A stretch of DNA of 64,000 nucleotides from JASLEW01 sp035544875 (GTDB taxonomy: Bacteria > Acidobacteriota > Thermoanaerobaculia > Multivoradales > UBA5704), in contig DASZZP010000127.1 in NCBI GenBank assembly GCA_035544875.1, positions 40,828 to 104,827 on the forward strand, written 5' to 3'. Numbering within the stretch: the first letter of the stretch is position 1; each line of letters begins with the position of its first letter. The notes under the pieces are model-generated. The model was not told the DNA's origin, ran no database searches, and was given only the letters and a program-made list of their open reading frames with translations. Of this stretch, positions 10,273-18,595 are shown piece after piece. The position numbers and the translations under genes were made by a program.

Positions 10273-11433
10273 CTAGTGAGGAGGCCAAGGCGGGAACTTC
10301 TGCGCGCCGCAGGCGGTTTTGTTACCTGGGTAGCATCCTTCCTCCTTCTTGCACTCTTTACAGCTGTCTGAGACGAACCTGGCCTCGTCGTCTGCGCTCG
10401 CCATCACCTTGTTTTTCGTATTGACAAAATTGAGCAGCGGACAACCCTCCGCAGTCTTTGGATCCGGCTGGATCCTTTCGTACGGCAGGCATGTCTTGGT
10501 TGCGTGGGGAATAGGACGCTTCGCTAGCGGCAACGGCTTTCCTTTTGCATCACGCGCCGCTATGTTGTAGTAGAGCTCGAAATGCTTACCAAGGTCATGG
10601 TCGTTGCATTTGTCGAAGTGATCCTCTTTCTCCCCCGGCACATTCACCACCCAGATGTTGACGAAGGCACGCTTCCCGGGCGAAAGGACAATCTCAGATT
10701 CCGCTGATTCTTTGATGCTGGAGAGATGAAGCGTCACGTTCGAAGTGCGTGGCAGCGTGAACGCGACCATCACGGCGTCGGCCAACGCTTGCGAGCCTAG
10801 GCCTTTGAGGCGCGCCTTGAATAGCGGTGCGAACTTGTAAGAACAGACGCTCTTCGTGCCGCCATCAGCCACCGCCTCCGTTAGGTGGCAGCTCGAGATG
10901 TTGCCGTTGGGGATGATCGCGCGGGCCGCGATCGGACAGATGCCGGGACGGCCGGAGAGGCAGTTCCTGTCGATGGTGTAGCCAGCCTGGGTTCCTGCCA
11001 CCCAGGAGAACGAGGTTGAGTCATGGGCGTTGACGGGCAAGGGGGGCGCCCGCTTCTTGCGAGTTGCGAATTGCAGCCTGGCCGCGTCGGCTGGAGTAGT
11101 GAAGGTTATTTGTTGGTCGAGAAGCGAGAAGGGGCCATTGACATTGCTAACCAGCCCGTCCTCCGTGGAGGGATTGCAGGGAGTACCCTGAAATGCCTTT
11201 CCGAGCTCGGCGTCGGCTTTGCAGTCATAGCTACCGTGCTTGCAGGAGTCGGCTTCGACGAACAGGGCTGGAAGGTGCGGTGGTATTCTGCATCCGTCCG
11301 ATGCAAAGACCGGTCCCCGCACGTCGGGGAGCAGGACCTTTAGGGACAGAGGGGCGCCGGGCTGGGCTGGGTTGATGGGCACGAATGCCACGAGGCCGAC
11401 GAAAATGATACGTACGATGAAGGTCTCGATCAT
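10273..11433 (-). CDS. CHAT-associated 'FVP' protein, copy A (unknown function)
   Basis: 386 residues from ATG 11433, which has an excellent ribosome-binding site (AGGAGG about 5 bases upstream). It starts with a hydrophobic segment, IVRIIFVGLVAFVPINP. The rest is cysteine-rich (about 15 Cys). It resembles the protein at 27376-28317 in ordered short blocks: F.GL.AFVP near the start, SFSWVA, CPIAARAIIPNG, KFAP, ALADAVMVAFTLP, IVLSPG, VNIWVVNVP and HFELYYNI. Both copies directly follow a TPR-CHAT gene (here only 11 bases after its stop), so the two proteins very likely act together, as substrate, partner or effector; which one is unknown. 'FVP' is a label made up here from the N-terminal motif. 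Confidence 0.7.
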   Translation of the reverse strand: MIETFIVRIIFVGLVAFVPINPAQPGAPLSLKVLLPDVRGPVFASDGCRIPPHLPALFVEADSCKHGSYDCKADAELGKAFQGTPCNPSTEDGLVSNVNGPFSLLDQQITFTTPADAARLQFATRKKRAPPLPVNAHDSTSFSWVAGTQAGYTIDRNCLSGRPGICPIAARAIIPNGNISSCHLTEAVADGGTKSVCSYKFAPLFKARLKGLGSQALADAVMVAFTLPRTSNVTLHLSSIKESAESEIVLSPGKRAFVNIWVVNVPGEKEDHFDKCNDHDLGKHFELYYNIAARDAKGKPLPLAKRPIPHATKTCLPYERIQPDPKTAEGCPLLNFVNTKNKVMASADDEARFVSDSCKECKKEEGCYPGNKTACGAQKFPPWPPH

Positions 11434-11444
11434 AACTTCCTCCT

Positions 11445-14400
11445 TTAGTTGATCGGTCCTGCGGAAGAGCCGCCAATGATCTCGAAAGCAGCCCACGCGT
11501 GGGGCGCCCGCCCCGAAGGATCGGCGCTCCGGAGCAGGTCGATGACGGTGAAGCGCAGGGCAGCAGCGGGGTCGATGCCGCTTGTGATGTAGGTATGGAA
11601 GCGATCGAAGAGCTGGGATGCCGCGCGATCGTCGACCCGCCAGAGGCTAGCCAGGACGGTGGGTACCCCGGCGGCCAGAAGAGGGAGCGAGAAGCCGAGG
11701 ACTCCTTCGCTCGGCGAGCTAGGACCACGCGCCGTGTCGCAGGCGGAAAGCACTACGAGGCGAGTGTGTTCCAGACGGTTGCCGAGCAGCTCGTTGGCAT
11801 AGAGGATTCCGCGATCGCCGTTCCGTGGGTCCGGTGCGAGGAGCAGAGAAGAGAGGAAAGGGCTCCTGAGATTTGGCAGCGAGTGCCCCGCGAAATGGAT
11901 CACGTCGTTGTCTACGGCGGCGTGGAGGAATAGGTCCTTCGTGGCACGCTCGTCGAGGAGGATCGTCGCCTTGCTGTAGTGGGCGGCCACCGCTCGCGCC
12001 TCGGCGGCGCTGCCGGGCAGCATTTGAAGATCGAGAAAGAGATCACGCCGAACGCGTGGGTCGCCGACGGCCAAGACGGTGCGAGGCGGCCGTTGAAAGA
12101 GCTTACGGCAGCGCCGGAAGCAATGGAGGAAGGCTCTTGCACTTGGAGCGATCACGACCGGAGTATCCTCGATCACGAAGCGGGCGGTCGCGGCGTTGCG
12201 CAACGCCGCGAACGGAACGCCGTAGAGCGAAGCATCAGGAATGACTACGAGCAGTGAGCCGGGCGTGATGAAGGAGCGGACCGGACCGAGAAGGAGAGTG
12301 TGGAGATAGGCAGAGAGCCGGTCGAATCGCGCTTCATCGTTCGCATGTTCGAGGAGTTGGATGGCGTGCGTGAGACGGCGAGTGTCGACGGCGATCTGAC
12401 GCATCGCCAGGAAGCCCCGACGCATAACCCAGATCGCCATGCGATCACCACCACCTAGCCAGTACTCAACGATCGTAGTGTTGGGGGGTATCTCGGTGCT
12501 CAAGCGAGAGGCATCGAAGACGCTGGTGTTGTTCGGAGCCGGTAACGCTTCATCAACCTGTCCGTCCCCGCGCGCCAAGGCGTCGAAGAGCGTGCGCGAG
12601 CGCGAGCGCTCAAGGTAGGAAAGAGCAGCCACCGAATCGTTCTTGCGCTCGATCTGAAAGCGGATGATCTCAGCGAACAGATCATGGACTTGGTCCAGGT
12701 AAGAGATTCGCTCGCTGTCGTCGGCGATTCCGCCACGCTGCAGGTCGCACTCCTCGATTCCGGCCGATAGGCTCTGGCCAGCTCGGTGGTCATCGCCGCG
12801 CGCCAGATCCAGGCGTGCTCGGGCGAGGTAGATTCGAGGCAAGAAGAATCGATAGTCGGTCTTCTGGGCGATCCGCAGTGCAGTGTCCAAGGCTGTAAGG
12901 GCGGCAGCAGGGTCGCTCTCCGCGCGGACAGTCCCCTCGACGAGGGCGGTCTCGCCCGCTGCGCCTTCGCGAACGTCAGTGTCAGTGATGCGCGCTACGA
13001 AGCCCTTAGCGATGTCGAGATCCCGAAGAGCCAATTCGGTTCGCCCAAGGCGCTGCAGCAACTGCGCACGCTGTCGTAGCGTGGCAGCAATAGGAGCGGC
13101 TTCCCCTGCGGCTCGGATCTGGGGTAGAAGCTCGTTCTCGAAGTACAGGGCGGCGCGGGCCTCGCCTTCGGCGAACAGGGCGGAGGCAGCCTCGTCGAGA
13201 GTCATCATCAAGCGCTGGGGGTCGAGTAGCCGGCGGAGGGCGGCCAAGGCGCGGAAGCGATGCTCCCAAGAGCCTCGGGTGTCGCCGACCAGACTGAGGC
13301 TCGAAGCGATGAGGGTGTGGATCGCCAGCGCATTGCCGGTTTCACCACTGTGCTCGAATCTCGCAAGGGCAGCGGAGTAGGCGGCGAGCGATTCGGTCGG
13401 ACGTGCCTGGAGGAGTCGAATTGTCCCCGTTAGCCAGGATGCCCGTCCCTGCAGAGAGCTATAGCCGGTGCCCGCGGTACGCTCGAGGAGCTGGGCGAGC
13501 CGGGAGAGGGCCACCGTGTAGTCGGAGCGCTGGTAGTCGCATTGGGCGAGCCTGAATTCAGCCCAGCCAGCGAAGGGAGAGTTAGCGCGGGCCAGCGCGA
13601 GGCGCGCCGCGGAGAACTTCAGGGCGGCCTGCCGGTAATCGCGGCGCGCCAAGTCGAGCCCTTCGCCGTAGGCCAGGTGGCCAATCACTAGGTGCTCGAG
13701 GACAGCGGGCAAGCGGGCACGATCGATTGCAGCGATCGCATCGCGTAGCAGGGCATCGCCGTGCCAGTCAAGAGCCTCTGCGATGGCGCGCGCGATGCGG
13801 AGCTGGCGCTGGGCGGCTTCCGGGTCGCCCCTGCTGAGCGCGCTGGCCCAGCCCAGTAGGAGTTCCTCCTCAGCGTAGACACGCGCAAACTCAGGAAACC
13901 TGAGTGCTGTGTCCCTGGCGGTCGCCCTGCGGTCGCCCGGGCCGTTAGGCGAGAAATCCTGGAGCGACCGCCTCCAGATCTCGGTATCGGTCGGCTCAGC
14001 AAGGGCGCGGAGGCGCCGACGAGCCTCAGCCGACCAGTTCGAGCCCGAATCGATGGCGAGATAGGAGCCCCATGCCTTCTGTGCCTCCTGCCTGAGCCCG
14101 AGGCGATCGAGAGCAAGCGCCAGGTTAAAGCGGGCCGCGGCGAGGTCTGGGCACTTCTCGAGCGCACGGTCAGCTGCGACGAGTGCGTGCACCAAATCAT
14201 GTGGCTGCCCAGTGGCCGCGCGCGCGAGGTAGGCGGCCGCCAGGTCACTGAGTAGCGTTGCGTCGGGCGGTTCCTGAAGCACGGCTTTTTCGAACTGAGC
14301 GATGGCGGCTTCAGGGCGATGCGTGACTAGCAAGAAAAGAGCGGAATCCGCTAGAGCTCGCATGGAGGGCCGGTTTGTGGCCTCCCTCCTGATCCGGCGC

Positions 14401-14660
14401 ACCGCCATGCGGAGGCGAAGGTTCGGAGGGTCAGAGCGACGCTCTGGAAGCGCGTAGGAGAGCCCGACAACACGACCTGGGGTCGGTCGCAAAGGTCCTA
14501 GAGCAGCAATGAGGTCGGCTCGGGCTGATGAAAGACTTGGTGCGACGAACTGACCGCGAACGTGTAGCACTCCGATGACGACGAGACACGAAACCCCGCT
14601 AGCGACGAGAGAACCTACCACGCAACTCCGGCTAGAGCCTGATGTCATCTCCGGTGTCAT
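11445..14660 (-). CDS. Membrane-anchored TPR-CHAT (caspase-like) protease, copy A
   Basis: About 1071 residues from ATG 14660; TTG 14687 and ATG 14648 are alternatives and none has a strong ribosome-binding site. An N-terminal transmembrane segment (SCLVVIGVLHV region) is followed by a long helical TPR-type array to about residue 700 (e.g. LLSDLAAAYLARA, AARFNLALALDRLGL, LAAYSAALARFEHSGETGNA). A C-terminal CHAT domain holds the catalytic His in VIHFAGHS (about residue 926) and Cys in VLSACDTA (about 974), then LLAAGVPTVLASLW. CHAT domains are caspase-like cysteine peptidases; the TPRs probably sense or bind a partner, likely on the outer side of the inner membrane. It is collinear over its length with the protein at 23985-27275 and heads an operon with the FVP, M64-like and secreted protein genes. 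Confidence 0.9.
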   Translation of the reverse strand: MTPEMTSGSSRSCVVGSLVASGVSCLVVIGVLHVRGQFVAPSLSSARADLIAALGPLRPTPGRVVGLSYALPERRSDPPNLRLRMAVRRIRREATNRPSMRALADSALFLLVTHRPEAAIAQFEKAVLQEPPDATLLSDLAAAYLARAATGQPHDLVHALVAADRALEKCPDLAAARFNLALALDRLGLRQEAQKAWGSYLAIDSGSNWSAEARRRLRALAEPTDTEIWRRSLQDFSPNGPGDRRATARDTALRFPEFARVYAEEELLLGWASALSRGDPEAAQRQLRIARAIAEALDWHGDALLRDAIAAIDRARLPAVLEHLVIGHLAYGEGLDLARRDYRQAALKFSAARLALARANSPFAGWAEFRLAQCDYQRSDYTVALSRLAQLLERTAGTGYSSLQGRASWLTGTIRLLQARPTESLAAYSAALARFEHSGETGNALAIHTLIASSLSLVGDTRGSWEHRFRALAALRRLLDPQRLMMTLDEAASALFAEGEARAALYFENELLPQIRAAGEAAPIAATLRQRAQLLQRLGRTELALRDLDIAKGFVARITDTDVREGAAGETALVEGTVRAESDPAAALTALDTALRIAQKTDYRFFLPRIYLARARLDLARGDDHRAGQSLSAGIEECDLQRGGIADDSERISYLDQVHDLFAEIIRFQIERKNDSVAALSYLERSRSRTLFDALARGDGQVDEALPAPNNTSVFDASRLSTEIPPNTTIVEYWLGGGDRMAIWVMRRGFLAMRQIAVDTRRLTHAIQLLEHANDEARFDRLSAYLHTLLLGPVRSFITPGSLLVVIPDASLYGVPFAALRNAATARFVIEDTPVVIAPSARAFLHCFRRCRKLFQRPPRTVLAVGDPRVRRDLFLDLQMLPGSAAEARAVAAHYSKATILLDERATKDLFLHAAVDNDVIHFAGHSLPNLRSPFLSSLLLAPDPRNGDRGILYANELLGNRLEHTRLVVLSACDTARGPSSPSEGVLGFSLPLLAAGVPTVLASLWRVDDRAASQLFDRFHTYITSGIDPAAALRFTVIDLLRSADPSGRAPHAWAAFEIIGGSSAGPIN

Positions 14661-15098
14661 CCTAGCGGAAGACCGCACAACGACCAAACCGGAGATCTAT
14701 TCCAATAGCAAAAGCAACCGCGCCAGAGCGATCGCAGAGCGGCAGTCATATCCAGTCGTGGCGCCTTTCTTCCGCACTGAGAAGGGGCGGCGCTTGGCGG
14801 CGACCGTCAGCCTTCCCGACCCTTGAAGCCGAGCGTCCCCCGGAGCGGCCCGCTAGTATTCTGGACGGACCCCGAATCGGTATTCCCACAGGTTCGCGGG
14901 TCGAGGCGTCGAGGTGACGTTCATGCAGCTAGAGTGCCGTCGTCGCAAGGTGGCAGGGCGAGGAGCCACCTTAGTCTGAAAACTGAGAAGAGGGGCCGGC
15001 GGCTTCCGGGAATCGCTTGCCAGCGATCCCCGACTATCCTGGCTCAGTTTTGGGTCGGTAACGACGCTGGAGGCGGTTGCCGCCGGGTGGTGACTCGG
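14661..15098. other. Gene-poor spacer upstream of CHAT cassette A
   Basis: No reading frame here shows recognisable protein features. The leader and promoter of the CHAT gene should be at its left end. The only structure noticed is an imperfect 12-base inverted repeat, CTGAAAACTGAG at 14976-14987 and CTCAGTTTTGGG at 15043-15054 (10 of 12 pair), which could be a mobile-element relic or a long hairpin. Confidence 0.4.
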
Positions 15099-15752
15099 TC
15101 GTGGATGCTCTCGGAAGCCTGAGCGCTCGAAGAGGGCGGCGGTGGCCTGGTTGGTAACGCGGTAGGCGAGGCGAAGGTCGGGGCGGACGGGGGCTTCGCG
15201 GGCGAGGGTGGCCAGGCGGGAAGAGAGGTTGCTGGGCAGAACGAGCACGTCGACGATCAAGTCGGGACGGACGCCAAAGGCGGCCACGACGGCAGGTTCG
15301 TCGTAGCAGGTCTGCTTGGCGAAATCGTAGAGCGTCACTTGCTCGGCGGAGCTGATCACGACGGCGCGATGGCCGGCGCTCGTCAGGCCGCGGAAGAGGG
15401 TGGCGATCAGGTCGTTGGCTTCATAGCGATCGTCGATGGAGGTGGCGGCGCCGAGCGCTGCGGCCACCTCCTCGCAGCAAGGGAGCTGGGCGACCGGCTC
15501 GGCCGGCGGCTCCTGGCCCTTGGCCTTGAAGGCCGGGTAGAGCTGATTGCGGTAGAAGCAGCAGGTCAGGTCGCGGTCGAAGGCGACGCCGAGGTGGGTT
15601 GGCTCTCCTCGTCGATCAACCTGTGCAGGAAAGAGGCGAAACCGTAGACCGCGCCGACCCGTTTGCGTCGGCTTTGGCGAGCGACGCGGCAGCGAGAAAT
15701 GGGCGCGAAAGATGTAAGGGCTGGCGTCGACCAGGTAGACCGTGTGCGCGTG
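15099..15752 (-). pseudogene. Decayed 5'-3' exonuclease (PolI N-domain / flap endonuclease type)
   Basis: Reading leftward from 15752, the family start HTVYLVDASPYIFRAHFSLP is clear. The next segment continues only in another frame (SLAKADANGSA), then the first frame resumes with EEPTHLGVAFDRDL-like sequence, YRNQLYPAFKAKGQEPP, EEVAAALGA, DDRYEANDLIATLFRG and VTLYDFAKQTCYD. About 60 residues expected after VRPDLIVDVL (helix-hairpin-helix region) are missing, then ATLAREAPVRPDL and ATAALFERSGF match the usual C-terminus. Two frameshifts and an internal deletion make this a pseudogene. An intact enzyme would trim 5' flaps or RNA primers. Confidence 0.75.
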
Positions 15753-16018
15753 CAGGGAGGACGGCCGGCAATGTAGCGCGTCCGGGCGGGCCGGCCGGAC
15801 GCCCGCCCGGTCCGCCCGGCAAGCCGCAGGCCGGACCTGACCGCGAAATCTCGGTCGCACAGGCGAGCAGGCGAAGCAGCGCCGCGCTGAGGACGGGTGC
15901 GCGCCTGGCCGCGGCCACCGTCGGCGTCTGCGGTTGGCCTGACACCGCAAAGACAACCCTGTTCACGCGCCTGACACAGTCCCGTCTCACTCCCTGCCTA
16001 GGATGAAGTCGAGAAGCA

Positions 16019-16204
16019 CCCCTCGACTCCCTGGAGCGCCAGACCCATGCCGTCTCCAACTATCTCGCGCAGCTCGGCGTCGCCAGGACCGCGATCCAGC
16101 TCCAGGCCGAGTCCTCCGACCAGCCGCTTGGCAGCAATACGACGACTCGCGGTCGCGGCCTCAACCGTCGTGTCGACGTGACCGTCCTCGCCCCAGCCCA
16201 CTGA
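16019..16204 (+). pseudogene. C-terminal remnant of an OmpA-family protein
   Basis: In the frame ending with TGA 16202-16204 the sequence reads LERQTHAVSNYLAQLGVART, a few residues of the expected core, and then TTTRGRGLNRRVDVTVLAPA. This matches the end of OmpA/MotB peptidoglycan-binding domains (helix, then the G-R-x-x-N-R-R-V conserved motif). The rest of the domain and any start codon are absent upstream, so this is a relic. Confidence 0.65.
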
Positions 16205-16236
16205 GCGGCGTCGATCGCTTCGGTACCTGGCATCAG

Positions 16237-16290
16237 AGAGAGCCCGCAGGGGAATACCGCCCGTCCTTCACCGCGCGGGCGGTGAATGCC
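16237..16290 (+). repeat. Hairpin repeat, copy a (pair with 18539-18590)
   Basis: Starts GAGAGCCC, then GGGGAATACCGCCCGTCC, TTCACCG and a complementary arm CGGGCGGT. It aligns along its length with 18539-18590. The arms differ between copies at positions that still pair (A-T/G-C and C-G/A-T exchanges), pointing to conserved RNA or DNA structure. Identity unknown; group II intron debris or a REP-like element are options. Confidence 0.5.
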
Positions 16291-16305
16291 TCGGATTCTC
16301 CCTCG

Positions 16306-16335
16306 AGCCGTACAAAACTGCTATTCTAGCCGTAC
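16306..16335 (+). promoter_or_regulatory. Candidate promoter/operator of the antitoxin-PIN pair
   Basis: The octamer AGCCGTAC occurs twice as a direct repeat (16306-16313 and 16328-16335), 22 bases apart, i.e. about two helical turns. A TATTCT -10-like hexamer (16322-16327) lies between them. This is just upstream of the antitoxin gene and is the kind of site a ribbon-helix-helix antitoxin uses for autoregulation. No good -35 seen. Confidence 0.4.
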
Positions 16336-16346
16336 TGGGAAGGAGG

Positions 16347-16586
16347 ATGGCCGTGGAGACCGTGAAACTGACCGTGCGCCTGCCCAAGCGGGATATCGAA
16401 TTCGCCAAACAGTATGCTCAAGCACACCGGATCACGGTGACCGAGCTGATCGACCGCTACCTGAGGTCGCTCCAGACCGGTACCGGCTCGATCCACCCGG
16501 AGGTCGAGAAGATCTCGGGCCTGATTCCCGCGGAGGTAGACGCCAGGACCGAATACCTCGATCACACCCTGCGGAAGCACCGATGA
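16347..16586 (+). CDS. Ribbon-helix-helix-type antitoxin (DUF6364-like)
   Basis: 79 residues from ATG 16347. The sequence GGAGG ends directly against that ATG, so GTG 16353 (6 bases further, VETVKLTVRLPK) is probably the true start. The N-terminus KLTVRLPKRDIEFAKQYAQAHRITVTELIDRYLRSL is a typical strand-helix-helix DNA-binding fold; the acidic C-terminal tail would wrap the toxin. The stop overlaps the PIN toxin start (ATGA). It should neutralise the toxin and repress the shared promoter through the repeats at 16306-16335. Confidence 0.8.
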   Translation: MAVETVKLTVRLPKRDIEFAKQYAQAHRITVTELIDRYLRSLQTGTGSIHPEVEKISGLIPAEVDARTEYLDHTLRKHR

Positions 16587-16990
16587 GGCTGATGCTCGAT
16601 CTCAACGTCGTGCTGGACGTGGTGCAGCGGCGTGAGCCCTTCTACCTGGCGTCTGCGGCGGTCTTGAGCCGGGCGCTCCAGAAACCGGACGTGGTCTGCC
16701 TGCCAAGCCATGCGCTGACCACGCTCCACTACATCGTGGCCAAGTACGCTGGCGCGGAGCACGCGGGTGCGCTGGTAGATTGGGTCCTGGCGCATCTGGA
16801 GATCGTGCCGCAGGATCGCGACCAATTCATGCGAGCGAGGAGCCTGAGATTCGATGACTTCGAGGACGCCGCTCTATCGAGCGCCGCCGAGGCAGCCGGG
16901 TGCGAGCTCATCATCACCCGCAACGTGGCGGACTTCGCCTCTTCGCCGGTCCGCGCAGTCACTCCGGAGGAGTTCCTCCTCGCCGGTTGA
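16583..16990 (+). CDS. PIN-domain toxin (VapC-like ribonuclease)
   Basis: 135 residues. The first acidic residue is in MLDLNVVLDVVQRREPF (Asp6, Asp11), the middle acids lie in SLRFDDFEDAAL, and a final Asp in LIITRNVADFASS, the usual PIN active-site layout. It would cleave RNA with Mg2+/Mn2+ when free of antitoxin. Translation is coupled to the antitoxin by a 4-base overlap. The pair is intact amid decayed genes, consistent with a mobile or self-maintaining module. Confidence 0.85.
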   Translation: MRLMLDLNVVLDVVQRREPFYLASAAVLSRALQKPDVVCLPSHALTTLHYIVAKYAGAEHAGALVDWVLAHLEIVPQDRDQFMRARSLRFDDFEDAALSSAAEAAGCELIITRNVADFASSPVRAVTPEEFLLAG

Positions 16991-17098
16991 CCGGCATCTA
17001 CGCGAACAGACTGAGAAAGGCCTCTCGATGGCAGCCACGATCGCGCTGCCGGTGGTGATCTGGCGGGAGATTCGCCGCTCGGGCGCGGTCAGGAGGGC

Positions 17099-17524
17099 TG
17101 GCGGCCCTGGCCGACCGGGGCGCCCGGGGTGCGGGGGGCGCGGTAGGCCTCGTCGAGGGCCAGGACGTCTTGCTCGGAGTCGCCGCTCGTGGGCCTCGCG
17201 CGCGACCTCGAGTGCCCGGGAGCACTTCTCCTGCAAGGCGTCGAACCGCCGCCGCGCCGCGGGCTCGAGCCGGCGTTCCAGATCGGTCTGCCGCAGCTCG
17301 GCCTCGCCTGCTTCCTGGCTGCGCCGCCACCGCCTTCTGAAACCTCGGGTTCGAGGCGAGCAGGACCAGGAACGCCGCTTCGGCGCCCGCTCCCAGCAGC
17401 CAGAAAGCGGATGGCCGAAGCCGAGAATGCCGAAGGCCAGGACCGCCAGCAGATTCAGCGGCACTCGACCGAGGCCGGGGACGTCCGCGCCGGCCCGGAA
17501 AGCCTGCTTCAGGTACTCGAGCAT
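17099..17524 (-). pseudogene. Frameshifted small membrane protein
   Basis: Three frames must be joined to read it: MLEYLKQAFRAGADVPGLGR and LAVLAFGILGFGHP, then in a second frame AFWLLGAGAEAAFLVLLASN, back to the first for EAGEAELRQTDLERRLEPAA, and finally a third for SEQDVLALDEAYRAPRTPGA before the stop at 17099. The product would have two hydrophobic segments and a coiled tail. It lies 3 bases after the solute-binding-protein remnant, so they were probably one operon. Function unknown. Confidence 0.6.
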
Positions 17525-17527
17525 CGG

Positions 17528-18366
17528 TCAGCTGGCGCCATGCGCACGCTCCCACGCCGCCAGCAGATTGCTGATCACCTCCGCCCGCGGCGGAGTGCAC
17601 ACCGTTCCGAGGTCGATCTGCAGGCCGAAGCGCTGGTAGGCCACGAACGGGCTGCTGGCGAATCGCACGGGCACCGCCGGATTGCCCGGGCGGAAGCCGT
17701 GGGTCAGCGATTCCTTCTGGATCGGCTCGCTGCTCAGGAAATCGAGAAAGCGGGCGGCGGCGTCCTTCTGTTTGGCGCTGCTCCAGGGCACGTCGAGGAT
17801 GTAATAAGGGTTTTCGTTCCAAAGGTTGCGCCGGGGATAGACGACGTGGAGCTCGCCCCAGCGTCTCTCGGCGTTTTTCATATAGTCGATCGCCACGCTC
17901 TCGTACACCACAAGCGCGTCGAAGGCTGAAGGGCCCTTGAGCACCATCTCGCGCATCATGTTGCCAGTCGAATTGGACAGCCCGGTGACCGCCCGCTCGA
18001 AGCCCTGCGACCAGCTGACGAAGCCGCCCCTTCGAGCGATCTTATCGGGATCAGATTGACCTTGATCCGCTTGCCGGCCGAGGTGCGCCCGAACTCGGAG
18101 GTGGCCCAGGTGAGCCAGCGCTCTTTTTCGGTGCCATAGGCGACGCCGATCTCGGCCTCGGCCGTTTCATCGCCCTGGCCCTCGCGGCTGGCGCCCGTTG
18201 CCGCTGGCTGCCGGTCAGCCGCGGCCTGGCCGGCTCCCGGGCGCGGCGCTCCGGCGATCGCTTTCTTGACCAGCAAGAAGTAGGCGCCATAGACGCAGCC
18301 GGCGACGAACAGCGCCACGGTGAGCTTGCCCAGGAAGGTCAAGCGGGAGGGTTGAGGTTCGCTCAT
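17528..18366 (-). pseudogene. Membrane-anchored solute-binding-type protein with internal deletion
   Basis: The start (MSEPQPSRLTFLGKLTVALF, a transmembrane anchor, then a Gly/Ala/Gln-rich linker) reads in one frame to KRIKVNLIPI near 18050. The other end, FERAVTGLSNSTGNMMREMV through YYILDVPWSSAKQKDAAARF and RPGNPAVPVRF to stop 17528, is in another frame. A periplasmic binding protein needs a full first lobe between these, so well over 100 residues have been lost at the junction. The C-terminal half resembles substrate-binding proteins found beside VWA genes in Acidobacteriota. Confidence 0.6.
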
Positions 18367-18480
18367 CTGCTCTGGCCGCCTCTCCGAGAAGAAATTCGAG
18401 ATGTCGCGAAAGACGGTGCGGATGTTGGCCGGGGTGCCCTGGTAGAACTTGGCGCCCGAAGCGGCCGCAATCAGCTCCCC
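18367..18480 (-). pseudogene. C-terminal remnant of a VWA-domain protein
   Basis: In frame with and directly upstream of the previous remnant, the sequence reads ELIAAASGAKFYQGTPANIR then TVFRDISNFF, the usual end of VWA-domain proteins (evaluation of a time or threshold plus last helix). No stop codon separates it from the following start, so the two remnants are now one continuous frame. No MIDAS part remains. Confidence 0.45.
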
Positions 18481-18538
18481 GCGCGCTTGCCCGCCGACCC
18501 GCGCTGATCTCATTGGGTGCGCGGGTCCTGACCTCCGG

Positions 18539-18590
18539 GGAGAGCCCTCCGGGGAATGCCGCACGTCCATCACCGGACGTGCGGCCTGCC
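18539..18590 (+). repeat. Hairpin repeat, copy b (pair with 16237-16290)
   Basis: GAGAGCCCTCCGGGGAAT leads into a perfect 11-bp stem, GCCGCACGTCC / GGACGTGCGGC, with loop ATCACC. It aligns with copy a, with compensating changes in the stem. It lies just beyond the SDR stop codon (plus-strand side 18596), where it could also serve as a terminator. Confidence 0.55.
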
Positions 18591-18595
18591 CGCGC

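Noticed and set aside
14853..15098. End of the open frame containing the exonuclease relic as an intact 367-residue protein
   Set aside because: Homology stops near 15099 and the frame contains two frameshifted segments, so it is not a real intact gene.
16874..17098. C-terminal continuation of the minus-strand frame below the frameshifted membrane protein
   Set aside because: This part is antisense to the PIN toxin gene and beyond the natural stop reached in another frame.
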